Shown: in pieces, positions 53,541 to 64,000 of the stretch
Position numbering within the stretch: position 1 is the stretch's first letter
Layout: the number at the start of each line of letters is the position of its first letter
Source: Amyelois transitella
Taxonomy: Eukaryota; Arthropoda; Insecta; Lepidoptera; Pyralidae
Length of the DNA: 64,000 nucleotides
Assembly (NCBI RefSeq): GCF_032362555.1
Contig: NC_083507.1
Coordinates: forward strand, 6,141,001-6,205,000
Reading direction: 5' to 3'
Program-made: the position numbers and the translations under genes
The notes under the pieces: generated by a model
Seen by the model: the letters and a program-made list of their open reading frames with translations, nothing else
What the model was told of the DNA's origin: nothing
The model's database searches: none

Positions 53541-55655
53541 AAAGTGAAGAGAGTATGTTCCGGACTGTGACTATACAAATGAAGGAGCAACTGAGATCAT
53601 AGAGAATGCTACTGAGAAACTGAACTGAGAAAATAGCGGGAGTTTATAACATGTAGTGATTTATAGCATGCATACTCAGATAAATTAAGTGATTTGAATT
53701 TAATAAATGGTATTAATCAGCAATCACAAACCGGAAAATAGTAGTCTTTTTGCCTTAAAAATAATATGCCACACGAGAACATTACTGAGATAGCAGACAA
53801 TGCGCAAACGCAAACCATTATATGTATACTTACCTAATCTTAGATTTGTACTAGAATAAAGGTTTAGTGTGGGCACTCTAGTAATTTTTCATAGAAACAC
53901 TCAAATAGGTATACCTAAAGTATTTATTGTTGTGGTTATAATATTACTATGATCTTTTGAATAAAATACTTATGGACAAAAATAACATAAAACATCTACT
54001 TAGTTGCTGCACCAGTTCCAGTGCAGTCAGTTTTTTATCACATTCCAAAAATTTGTAACTTGTGAACACGTGTGGCTTTGGCTACTCCGTATAAGTAGGT
54101 AGGTAAGTACTATTTATATATCAACGCCTTTGTTTATTCCTTTTGCCCAATGGGACGCGCGGGTTGGCGGGAGACGTCGACCGGGTGTTGGTGTTTCGAC
54201 CAGTCGGTTGATAAACGTCTGTCAAGTGTATCGAGTATACCATTTTATAACAGATTTGTACCAGTTTTAAGAAAAATTGTGAGTGATAATATATTTGGGC
54301 CCTAAAACTGCAAGGCAAGTAGGTGTAATAATAAATTTATTTATTTTTCTCTTTAATTCTTTCATGTAAGTCAGTATTTTGAGGCATATAGTAGGTAGGT
54401 ACCTACTCTTTGTACAAAGTGTACCCACTTGTAGAAGTACGTAGTAAGTAGGTACTTAGTTAGTTCACATTTGAATATTTTAGGAAGTAGCTAACCTTTA
54501 TATATTAGTAAGTGGTCAGATCATAGCGGTGAAAACATACTACATTACAACAGCGACGCTTACCATCGATGTTTTAATGTAGTTTTTTTTTCATTTGTCT
54601 AGGGAAGAAGTTATTTATTTAATTTTATTAACGATAACTCAGACTATTTGATAATACGAATAGAAATGTGAATAGATTGGAATGATTTTAAAGTAAGTTG
54701 GTACAGTCAATTAAAAATTAATAGGAAACTACCTACCTATTTAGGACTGTTCGTTGACGTTAGGGGATTCCCTGTAAAATATAAAGGGAACAGTAAGGTA
54801 AGGTATGACGCTGAACTACCAGTTCCTAGGTAGGTATCGTACGATCGAGACAAGCAATTAGGTTTCATGTTTTTAGAAATCTGAAACGTATTGTTTGTCA
54901 TAACTGTACGAAATTGCAGTGGCAGCTAAGTTTGTATTTTGATCGTACTGATCCAGACTAGTTTTTGCCCATAGGTTTGCTCCCATAGCAGTTTGCAATA
55001 TTTCTCGAAATTGGGATAAGGTATCAAAAAATCAAATAAAAAAAATTAATATATATTTAATGTTCTTTACAATCTAAAGATTTTCTACCTTATATGGTGC
55101 TGTTAAACTTATATATGTAGTAATCATAAGTACTTATATGGCGCAATACGCCTTGTGAATCACTAACTTTCAGCGGATGTTTACAATCATCATAACAAAC
55201 TGGTTTGATTATTTGCTTTCAGAATGTAAATAAAGCAATAAATAAGAGTGTGTAGGTAGGTACCTATGCCAAGCAGTGAATACAGTTCAGTGGTTTCCAC
55301 TCTCGGTCACCTTTTCTCTTTTATTATTTTTTGTAAATAACGCAGGCATATAGGTATGTACTTATTATGTTGTTCCTTAATAATGTAGGATAGGCATATT
55401 AATATTTTTTAGTTTCTTTTTTAATTCGTTTTTATTACAAGTCCAACAGCAAATTATTGACAAAATAAAAGAAATTAGGTAGGTATCATGAGTAACGCTG
55501 TGTACTTACCTACCTACTCGTAGTACCTAGTAATATAAGGGTTTTGTTGATAAAAATCAACTGCATAGGTACCGATAGTGGGAATTAAAACAATGTAAGA
55601 TGAAGCAAAATACTTAAAACATTTTTTTATATTTATAGGGGTACTTAGATACATT
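53541..55655. other. Intergenic upstream of the LITAF gene
   Basis: AT-rich, with many TAGGTAGGTACCTA-type motifs (for example about 54395-54465 and 55250-55265) that recur throughout this genome segment. No coding exon recognised. Confidence 0.4.
54150..54312 (+). promoter_or_regulatory. Candidate promoter / 5' UTR exon of the LITAF gene
   Basis: A locally GC-rich block (GACGCGCGGGTTGGCGGGAG, CGACCGGGTGTTGG) with an initiator-like CCAGTCGGTTG about 1.4 kb upstream of the LITAF start codon on the same strand. A donor-like GGTGTAATAA-type sequence follows near 54320. This is context only; no transcript evidence can be read from the sequence. Confidence 0.22.
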
Positions 55656-57430
55656 ATGGATAACGATAACATACCTTTATATACGGAAACCTGCCCTCAA
55701 CCTAAGGTGAGCATGATGTTGTTACCAGATTTTAAATGCCGAGTAGGTAATTTTCATAGTCCTCACAACCTCTACCTCCTTAGATATGAATTATATTGTT
55801 TTAAAAAATATTTCAACTTTGCATAAAACTATGTAAGTACTTAGGTATAATCGCTACCAAAGTCTAAGGCAATGATAGATCTTCGCAGATGAAAGTTTAT
55901 TTTAAATTTCAGATCGTCACCAGACATATGGACGATAATCATTCCGACGGAATTATTTTAGCAAACCAGAATCAATCTCCGCCACCAATAAATGTCCCGG
56001 TAAGCATTATTTTAGCATTATAACAGGTACATATTTTAATTATATATCTAAGATAATGGCACATACCGCAGCTTTTCATTAAACAGTTAGGTAAGAAAGA
56101 CCTACAGGCCTGTAGGTTTTATAGGTGCTGAAAGTTACAATTGTATGTAGTAATAATTGTATTATATTAAATTATGGGTCCCAAAAGTATGGTAAATAAA
56201 CTCTCTTTTAGGCGTTTCTGTCTGTTTATGGTGCCGAGTATGTGTAGCTGATATTAAAAAAATATTAAAAGGGAGTGCAAATTTGACTCCCATTGACCTG
56301 GATATTTTTTATTCTTCCTTCCTTGTTTAACTTTAAAAACTTGTAATTTTCAGGTATCGTTGGGTCCTACTAACACAGTGACCATATGTCAGTACTGCCA
56401 TGCATCCGTACGCACGTCAGTACGTCACACGGTCACCAATCGTACTCATATGACCGCTATACTTTGCTGGATATGGTGAGTTTCTCATTTCATACATACA
56501 TATGATCACGTCTATATCCCTAGCGGGGTAGACAGAGCCACCAGTCTTGAAAAGACTGATAGGCCACGCTCAGCTGTTTGGCTTAGTGATAGAATTGAGA
56601 TTAAAATAGTGACAGGTTGCTAGCCCATCGCCTAAAAGAGGAATCCCAAGTTTATAAGCCTTTCCCTTAGTCGCCTTTTACCACATCTGTGGGAAAGAGA
56701 TGGAGTGGTCCTATTCTTTTTTGCAATGGTACCGGGAACCACTCAGTTTCATTTCATTTGTCAAATTTTCTGATAAACTAGCAGAAAATGTAAATTTATT
56801 TATAATTTTACGAGTGGTCATTCAGAATAGATTATTATAGTGGCGGATGCATGCAATTCAAAGATAAGGGAAAGTAACAATTAAAACTTCATTATTTGAT
56901 AAAAATATTGGTATAATTAATCATATGCATATGCCCGTTGCTACTGCATATGCCGTAGTAATTTTTTACTAGCTTTTACCTGCGAACTACCGCGTGGTTT
57001 CTTTTTTGCAATTAAAAGTAAACAATGTTTTTCTTCAGGGACTATCTCTGTACCAAATTTCATCGAAAAAACTTCAGTGGTTTTTAGGCGCGATAGCGTA
57101 AATAACAAATAGATAGACATACAAGAGTTACTTTTCCATTTATAATATTTGTAGGGTTTTCCTTCTGGCACCACCGCAAAATGGCTTATTATTTTTTATA
57201 GTTGCGCTTTAGTACCAATTGATTACAACTTATCCGTTTATAGAAAAACTTCGACCGCGGAGCTAAGTAAAAAGGACTATTGCGCCAATGACCATCAACG
57301 TATGTCACTTTAACACAAGTATTTTTTTTTCAGTTGCTGCTGTTGTCTTCCATATTGCATGAACTCGACCAAAAATTGTGACCACTACTGTCCAAATTGT
57401 AATAAATTCCTTGGCACTTATGAGAAGTGA
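55656..57430 (+). CDS. LITAF-domain (SIMPLE-like) small zinc protein
   Basis: Four exons in phase: 55656-55706, 55913-55999, 56354-56475 and 57334-57430, giving 118 residues. The N-terminal half is hydrophilic and Pro-containing (NQSPPPINVP). The LITAF domain runs from the first zinc knuckle ICQYC (residues 57-61), through a hydrophobic Cys-rich stretch ILCWIWCCCCCLPYC that dips into the membrane, to the second knuckle CDHYCPNC and the family ending FLGTYEK. Proteins of this type are monotopic on late endosomes and lysosomes and act in endosomal sorting. Insects have several LITAF paralogues, so the exact orthologue is open. Introns carry a SINE-like copy and another repeat. Confidence 0.95.
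56490..56748 (-). repeat. SINE-like (CATA)n-tailed repeat in a LITAF intron
   Basis: TCATACATACATATGATCAC to GTACCGGGAACCACTCAG, full length. It begins only about 15 bp after the donor of exon 3. Confidence 0.87.
56968..57165 (+). repeat. Diverged GCCCGCGACTTCG-family repeat in a LITAF intron
   Basis: ACTAGCTTTTACCTGCGAAC, ACCAAATTTCATCGAAAAAA, ATAGATAGACATACAAGAG and TTATAATATTTGTAGGG. Confidence 0.6.
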
Positions 57431-57643
57431 ATTAATTTTCGTCTGGTGATAACGGCCGATGTTTTTATTAAGTACTGACTTTATTAATCGTGTCTACTTT
57501 TTTTTATATATCTTTTTAGATTATAGGTTTCAGTAAGCAATTAACACGCATAGCATTGATTCTTGTCATTTTAAACAATTTATCATAATGTTTATTTAAA
57601 ATTATGATATACTTTAATCATGTAGGTACGGCAGTTGACAAGA

Positions 57644-57681
57644 AATAAAACACATTTTATTTTGTACAGATTTTTTTTATT
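57644..57681. terminator. Convergent poly(A) signals of LITAF and INTS8 genes
   Basis: AATAAA on the + strand at 57644-57649 and its reverse complement TTTATT at 57676-57681 lie 26 bp apart. The two tail-to-tail transcripts would therefore end within, or overlap over, a few tens of bases. Other TTTATT sites exist closer to INTS8, so the pairing is an inference. Confidence 0.4.
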
Positions 57682-57977
57682 GTACCTATCTATATACAAG
57701 AATATAATACTTGGAGAATATCGCTTTTATTATTTATGTTAAAAATAAAGATAGCAATTATTTAATGTTCCTAGTAATTTTTGTTTTGAAGTTATTTAAA
57801 GCTTAGAAGTTTTCTCCAATTCAATACGCCACTATGCTTCGTTGGACCTAGGGTTCGCTTTGATAAAATATCTTCACTTTTATTCTTCAGTACTAAATTA
57901 GTTTTGAGAACTGATACTTTGCTTATACCGAGTCAAATTGTTTTGTAAAAATCTACAAAAAAGATATCTTGCGTCAC

Positions 57978-58069
57978 CAACGTTTATGAGGGTCTTAAGA
58001 AGTCTCAAGTAGCGGGAGCTTCTCTATTTGTATACCTTTACTGTTGTTACTGCTGTCTTAGGGCTCCTG
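57978..58069 (-). pseudogene. Decayed tandem copy of the INTS8 last-exon end
   Basis: On the reverse strand this segment repeats, about 145 bp downstream, the last-exon region coding for the ALELNANNSEDIQ..EAAATR segment. GGAGCCCTAAGACAGCAGTA matches GGAGCCTTAGAACTAAACGC..., GAAGCTCCCGCTACTTGAGA matches GAAGCGGCCGCTACTCGACG..., and TTCTTAAGACCCTC matches TTTCTTAGAGCCCTT. Stops interrupt the copy. It lies in the presumed 3' UTR of INTS8. Confidence 0.8.
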
Positions 58070-58117
58070 TCCCACGTAGTTTGTATTGAGTCCAGTCCGA
58101 ATATTTGCAGATAAGTA

Positions 58118-61100
58118 TTAGGCTACGTATTGGTTAGTAAGGGCTCTAAGAAATCTCGCCCGTCGAGTAGCGGCCGCTTCCCTTTGAATATCTTCGCTGT
58201 TGTTGGCGTTTAGTTCTAAGGCTCCTGCGGCCTTCACAGCACGAGCCCGGCGGCCGCCTTCTCCTCGCCGCGCGTGTAAGGCGACCGCCACTTCTAGTAG
58301 AGTGCCGTCCCACAGGCAACCGTAATACGCGTCCATCGCATCTGCGGCGTTGCCAGTCTGAAATACAATGGAAGATACTTCTTGATATTCTATGTATATG
58401 AAATGAAAATATTACTCATCAGTAAATGGAATAAACCATAGGTGAATTAAAATAGACATGCAGTCACGATGCAGTACCTTCTCCGCGAGACACTTGAAGG
58501 CGGTGGTGTAGTCGGGCTCGTCGGGCAGCTGGCAGAGCGCGGCGGCCTGCGTGGGCGCGGCCAGCGCTTGGCAGCAGCGCGCGGCGCGCCGGGCCGTGCC
58601 GCCCTCGTCGGCGGCGCGCTTGGAGAAGTGCCACGTGGCGGCCGCCAGCGCGCACAGGTAGCGCCGCAGCGCCGCGCCCCACCGCCCGCCCGCCATTTCC
58701 ACGTCGCCGTAGAGCCGCAACCTAATTATGATTAATCTGAATTAGGCACCGTCGATTTGTATATGAAGTTAACTTTTATGAATATTGCGTTCAATCGACA
58801 TTAATATTAGGTGCATTGATTCAAAAAGCACATAAAATTAAAAAGATTTATCTCAAGTATTATATATACTTACCACGAAGTATTGTACGGGTACAACTTC
58901 AAACTCCGCTCCAGCATGTCCGTAAGAGATTCAACAATATGCTTCACATTATAGTTATTTGTATTAGATAAGTTTGAGGGCCACAACGACGTGTATTCCA
59001 CTACGAGTTCCAAAGAGCTGTCATCTATTAGAAGATTATGTAATCTCGCGAGGAGAGAGAACATAACGCTTATAGCTAAAGGTTCTCTGAGTGTGGCGAG
59101 GAAGGCGTTGAATGCGTTGCGAGCTTCCGTTGCGGCGTTGGGCACGTCACGGGAATGTGCCGGCAAACCGCCCGCGTTTCTCTTCACTGGACCGTTGGAG
59201 CAGTTGCTATATGCTGCTAATGCTAAAATCAAAAAGTAAATAAAAATTATAACATGATTTATAACTTTTGGTGCGTGTTTTCAATCTTAATTGCCTTTAC
59301 AATACAAAACTCACTAAAAAAGGAAATCATAGTTGTTGGACAACCTTTCTAAGGTATTGAACATATAAAATTTATCTATTGGAAATTTATAAATTTGCTA
59401 CGTTGCTTCAGAAAATATACGAGCCAATAGGCTAAGAGGACCCTGCAGACCGAACCAAAGTATAATAGAAGGTGAAACTGAAAACACGCAAAGATAGGAG
59501 AGTGAAAGGATTATTACCATAGTCCCACAGCGGCCTCGGGAACTTTCTGGTAGCTTTCCCGCGCTGCAATTCGAAGCAAGCGGCACAGAGCGCAGCAGCC
59601 AGCTCGCCGGGGCCCGTCGTGGCGCCCGCGCCCTCCCAATCGCAAGCGTTCAGTAAACCCGTCCAGCATGCTTCTATAACCTGAATTCAGAATAATTTTG
59701 AGAACAAGCTGCATATTTTTGTCAATAAGAAGTGGATATTTTTTTTATCTAAGGTTCAGAAATAATTAAATTTGGGTCGTTTAATTTTTTTCCCTAGCAG
59801 TGAAGCATCAAACTTTCTTTTTATGATCACTTAGTAACAATGTGAAGATAGGGAAATACCAACTTGTGCTCGAGGTACAATTCCATCGTTAGATGTGGAA
59901 GCAGCGATGCAAGCTTTACATTTGTTCGCCAGAGCCGTCAAATTGAGTCGGTGATGAGGCCACTCGCTGATCATCACGTTGACTTGAAGCAGCAACACCT
60001 CCCACGACAACTGCCGGCACAGTCGATATAGTACGTTGTCCGTTCCTGTCCCGAGTTGGTTACGAACTTCTCCTTCTAAAACTGATAACAGAGACAAAGC
60101 GACGCGTGCACACCCAGCTTCAGCTCTTGCTCGCGCCGCCCCTGATATCACATACCCAAAATCTTGTAAAAATCCCCTCGGTAATGCAATCAAGGCATTT
60201 CCCAAGCCACCTGCCGGTTTCCAAGAAGGACTAAGCTTCCATAATGGAGACGCCGGCGCCATCATCGCTAGTTTAACTAGACACATGCGAACATCGTCGG
60301 CAGTAGACGCTTCAATAAGTCGCTTCTTCAGCTTTCCCATTTCCAATTCGGGTACAGACTTACAATCAAAGTCTGGTGTTTCCCAGTCATCTGAAAGTAG
60401 CTCTTGTGGAATGTCCATGGTTTCATCATCCATATGAATTGGATCATTTATGATTGTTTGTAATTCTTCGTCAGAAATCAACTTCTTTCGTATTTTTTCA
60501 GCACTTTCGCCGACGTGCTTCTTCAAATATTCATCTATCCTATCAATTGGCACTCTACATTGAGACGTCGCCAAATGAAGGAAAAACATTCTTAAATTTG
60601 TCCAATCTTTTTCAGATAGCTCTGATACTAAAACGGGCGCAAGAGCCCAAAATAATAGATCAAAGAATTTTATGCCTACAGTTTTAAACTTGTTCAGAAA
60701 ATCTGGGTGAGTGGATGGCAAACCACCTTCTAGAGCATACCTTACTGCATTCAATGCTGATACTCTATTCAAGAGATCTCTCGCTACTGTGAAGGCTCCA
60801 CTAGAAGCAGAGCCCTGTATGTCTAATTCCACTACTTGTCTATGAACCATTGGAATTTCTCTCTTGATATTGTCAGCTTGAAGAACAGCTATGATGCCTG
60901 TATAGTGATTGGCAATAGATTCCTGTAACTTTTGTAAGAGTGACGGTTCCTCATTGAGAACCTCATAACCCAAATTTAAGGCCCTGATGTACCCAATTAT
61001 CTCTTCATTTGTCATACTGGCGTAGTAGAATTCACCCCAAGGAATTTTTTTGTGAGTACCGTATCCATAAACAGTTATTTCTCTTTCTAACTGATTTGAG

Positions 61101-63434
61101 TTCTCTCTGCAGCCTAAAATATGTTTGGCAGCTAAATCATGCTGCCCATAAAAGAAATAATTATAGCAGAGATCAAAATGAATTTGCATAGCTAGTTCAT
61201 ACTGGCTGATGAGGATATCGCCCGCATCCCAGTCATGGTTCATATCATCAGAATCTTCAGTGAGGTGTATAAAAGCATCCATACTTGGTATTTTTATTTT
61301 TTTAGGTTCTTTGCGCCCAGCTGGCAAAGACAATTCATAATGAGACAATACTTCCTCTAAGTAACGGATACTTTGCATACGCGTCGCTTCAGACATTCTG
61401 AGTATTTTCTCGAAATTTTGATTCAATGGTGTGAATGCCCCTTCTGTTTGCAACCCAGGCCTAAAATAAAATTACAAATTATTATTTTATCTAGAACATA
61501 TAGGTATATAGAACACACATACATCTATTTCCCTTACAGGGTAGACAGAGCCAACTGTTTTGAAAAAACTGAAAGGCAACATTCAGCTTATGGCTTCATT
61601 TTGGAATTGAGATTTGAATAGAGACAGGTTGCTATGATAACCTATCACTTAAGAGGAATCCCAAATTTATAAGCGTCTCCCTTAGTCGCCTTTACGACAT
61701 CCATTAGAAAGATATGGAGTGGTTTTACTTTAAAGTGCTAGAAACTATATGGAACTTTTAACTAGAAATGACAAACAATTAAAAGAAAAAACAATGAAAA
61801 TCAAACTTACATATGAATGTATGACATTTTATTGGATTTAGAATATAAGGCAGCCTTGACTGGGAACCGCAGAATCCATCTATGGTACAGAGTAAGGGCA
61901 AATTGCACTTGAGGTTTTTCCACAAGTTCTGCTGAGAACTCCTGCAAAACAAAAATTGCAATATAGAATAATTAGTAATCTTGAATATTATTGGATTGAA
62001 TTACAGTTCTACTGCTGAGAAATGGGCTATTTTAAGTTGACTTCTACCTGGGGTGGAATAGCGAATGCCGTATCTGATGCCATGTAAACTAGATCCTGCA
62101 TAAGTTGTTGCTGAATCTGAGGTGGTAGTTTGCGTTCTAGAATATCTGCAAATATATATTAAAATAAATAAATAAAATAATAAATAAATAAATATAATAT
62201 AAATTTATTACTTCGATTACTATTATATCAGTTAGATTAATAGTATACTTTGATTACTATTATATGAGTAAATATGAATGGTGGTTACCAACACATAAAC
62301 TTAATTTGCATTATTCTTTCTTTAGGTGTTACTTCCAGCTACATCCTCATCTTTCTGGAGAGGAGCTGTAGGTGCGCTTTTGGACCATGATCCTGGGTAA
62401 GTCAGTTTATTACACCAAGTGACTCCCATTTGTCGTCTGATAATTTGTATGGAAATCTAACCCATATTGGAATATAGTAAAAGCTGCAATAGTTAAATGT
62501 GCTTATTTTTTTCAGGCAACTAAGGGGTAGGCTTATAAACTTGGGATTCTTCTTTTAGGCAATGGACTAGCAACTAGTCACTATTTGAATCTCAATTCTA
62601 TCTTAAAGCCTATCAGTCTTTTTAAGTCTGTCAACCCCGCAAGGGATAAAGACATGATTATATGTATGTACGTATGTCTTTTGTGATATAAATGGTAAAG
62701 AGATGGAGTGGTTCTATTCCCAAGTGCTAGGATTCACACTGCACAAATAAATATACTTTCATATTCACATAGTCATATAATTACCTAAATTCCAGTGAAG
62801 ACTAGCAGCCACTTTGAGAGCTAGAATCTTAAGTGCCAGCTGTTTCCTAGTAAACTGAAGGTTGATGGATGTGGTTGATGACGGGGGGCTGGGCGGAGCA
62901 TCCACATCAACGGCCCGTTCACTGGTAGGTTTAGAGTTGGCATTTTTAGTATCCACTGACAGGAATTCTTCAATTAAATCACAGTGAGATGGTTCTGAAA
63001 AAAGATTTTTTTTCAAATACACTAGCAGCTTACAGCTGATGCGTGTATATCTGCACTTATATATATTATATAAAAATTGTTACACAAAAATTTAATAGGT
63101 ATTTGTTGCTTTGCCTGTGTAATGCTATCTTAAGGAAATAGAATGGAACAAAAAATTAATGGGGTCAATATAAATTAATTTTGGTCCCTTCACGTTACAT
63201 TCCACTCCTTGTATCGTTTATGGGAATGATAGGCTTCCCTTAAGCTCGAAGACAGATAGAGGCAAATATAAATATTTCTAAAAATGTCTGATAGTACTTA
63301 TTGAGTAAAGTTGTACCTGGATTTGGTTTACTAAGATGCTTCTTTAAGAGGTCTTGATTTAGGAGAAATTCAAACCAAAGGATTGTATCTGGAGATATGG
63401 GCACAGTGCCCGGTCGCAGTAAGTCCACATCCAT
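58118..63434 (-). CDS. IntS8: Integrator complex subunit 8
   Basis: Nine exons on the reverse strand are phase-consistent: 63434-63317, 62994-62785, 62145-62048, 61941-61811, 61460-59864, 59680-59518, 59222-58874, 58721-58478 and 58357-58118, giving 1049 residues. Diagnostic similarity to human INTS8 includes DTILWFEFLLNQDLLKKHL near the N-terminus, LALKILALKVAASLHWNL, LREPLAISVMFSLLARLHN, the DYTTAFKCL segment, DAYYGCLWDGTLLEV, and the end LELNANNSEDIQREAA followed by RRARFLRAL. The helical TPR-like architecture carries no enzyme motif. Role: a scaffold subunit of nuclear Integrator, known for linking PP2A to the complex during snRNA 3'-end processing and promoter-proximal transcription termination. 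An in-frame upstream ATG (63602) sits across an AG that looks like a 5' UTR acceptor, so MDVDLLRPG is preferred as start. Confidence 0.96.
61513..61752 (-). repeat. SINE-like (CATA)n-family copy in an INTS8 intron
   Basis: CACACATACATCTATTTCCC, GGGTAGACAGAGCCAACTG, and near the end AAGTGCTAGAAACTATATGG. Moderately diverged. Confidence 0.75.
62515..62745 (+). repeat. Truncated SINE-like copy plus scrap in an INTS8 intron
   Basis: GCAACTAAGGGGTAGGCTTA to CATGATTATATGTATGTACG (62515-62677), followed by a reversed piece AAGAGATGGAGTGGTTCTAT at about 62697-62740. A fragment of another SINE body (CATCTTTCTGGAGAGGAGCT) lies just before, at about 62345. Confidence 0.7.
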
Positions 63435-64000
63435 ATTGTTGGTACACACAGGAGTAAGTTTGGTTGGTGAACCTAAAATTATTTTATTAACTATATTTTC
63501 ATTGCCCGCTGTATCTTTTGTAAGAAAATGCAAACTTATAATTATGAACTTATTTTGGCAATAAATAAAATATTGCTCATTGCGTCTGCGTCTGACTGAC
63601 AATTAATTGAACATTGAACTTTTTGCTTGTTAATCTTTGTTTACCCTTTTTGACGTTGACAACCTAGGTTGTCAATGTTTGAAAGGAAGGAATGAACGAT
63701 CCCCTTTTTATTTACCATTCTTAATTTTAAAAATAAGTCGATACGTCGATACTCTAAGCTTTTACACACATTAGAAGAAAACATACAGCTAAATTAACTC
63801 TGTAAATTAATCATACAAACATATTTGCCTTTTTTTTTTCTTAACGGGGTAGCCAGAACCAACATTCTCAAAAAGAGTTACAGCACATTCATCTGTATGG
63901 GTTAGGATTGAGTTTCAATTAATGAAAACAGCTAAACCAAACTAGATATTGCCAAAAAAAAAGAATACATATATAGTCACGTTTGTATCCCTTGCGTAGA
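63435..64000. other. INTS8 5' flank and repeat scraps at the window edge
   Basis: It contains a possible 5' UTR intron acceptor (ATTTTAG|GTTCACC on the reverse strand, around 63473). Two SINE-like pieces in reverse orientation follow: about 63838-63930 (AACGGGGTAGCCAGAACCAA) and 63969-64000 (GTATCCCTTGCG), the latter cut by the window end. Confidence 0.5.

Noticed and set aside
58464-58735. Long open frames on both strands in a GC-rich block
   Set aside because: They are out-of-frame shadows of INTS8 exon 8 (58478-58721), whose high GC removes stops in every frame.

Overview
The window is about 64 kb of AT-rich animal nuclear DNA with short exons, canonical GT-AG introns and a high load of small interspersed repeats. 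The gene set and the repeats point to a ditrysian moth (Lepidoptera, perhaps a noctuid). These repeats include tRNA-derived SINEs, a roughly 260-bp SINE-like repeat ending in (CATA)n, 5'-truncated LINE tails, and the family opening with a GCCCGCGACTTCGTCCGCG-like motif. No species name is claimed. Exon models were built by reading conserved protein families across splice sites with matching phase. No alignment or search was run.

Layout. 1-4901 (+): 3' part of an inhibitory serpin gene with one shared hinge exon followed by at least four alternative last exons, one of which encodes a furin-like RVRR reactive loop and a C-terminal RDEL. 5.4-7.1 kb: clustered repeats. 7755-22341 (+): a second, non-inhibitory-looking serpin with a long N-terminal extension. 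One of its introns hosts an intronless, antisense nicotinic-type Cys-loop receptor gene (10129-11379). Its last intron hosts a young but pol-deleted Ty3/gypsy-like LTR element (14532-20255) whose leader carries a 52-bp minisatellite. 22.3-29.1 kb: intergenic, with a roughly 1-kb foldback DNA transposon. 29115-29732 (-): cysteine string protein. 29.8-34.9 kb: repeats, including a hAT-like MITE split by two SINEs.

34943-36498 (+): MPV17. 37355-40508 (-): mitochondrial rhomboid protease PARL/rho-7, tail to tail with MPV17. 42810-51265 (+): PiT/SLC20 sodium-phosphate cotransporter, head to head with PARL, with a 2.46-kb hAT element and other insertions in its introns. 55656-57430 (+): LITAF-domain protein. 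58118-63434 (-): Integrator subunit 8, tail to tail with the LITAF gene, with a decayed copy of part of its last coding exon just downstream.

The genes are mostly unrelated housekeeping, membrane or secretory functions and form no operon-like unit. The two serpins are neighbours on one strand and probably belong to a serpin cluster. MPV17 and PARL are both mitochondrial inner-membrane proteins, but nothing in the sequence shows co-regulation. The most noteworthy points are the serpin isoform repertoire (a protease-specificity switch plus a secretory-pathway retention signal), the nested receptor, and the AP-1/Maf-like site array inside the retroelement leader.
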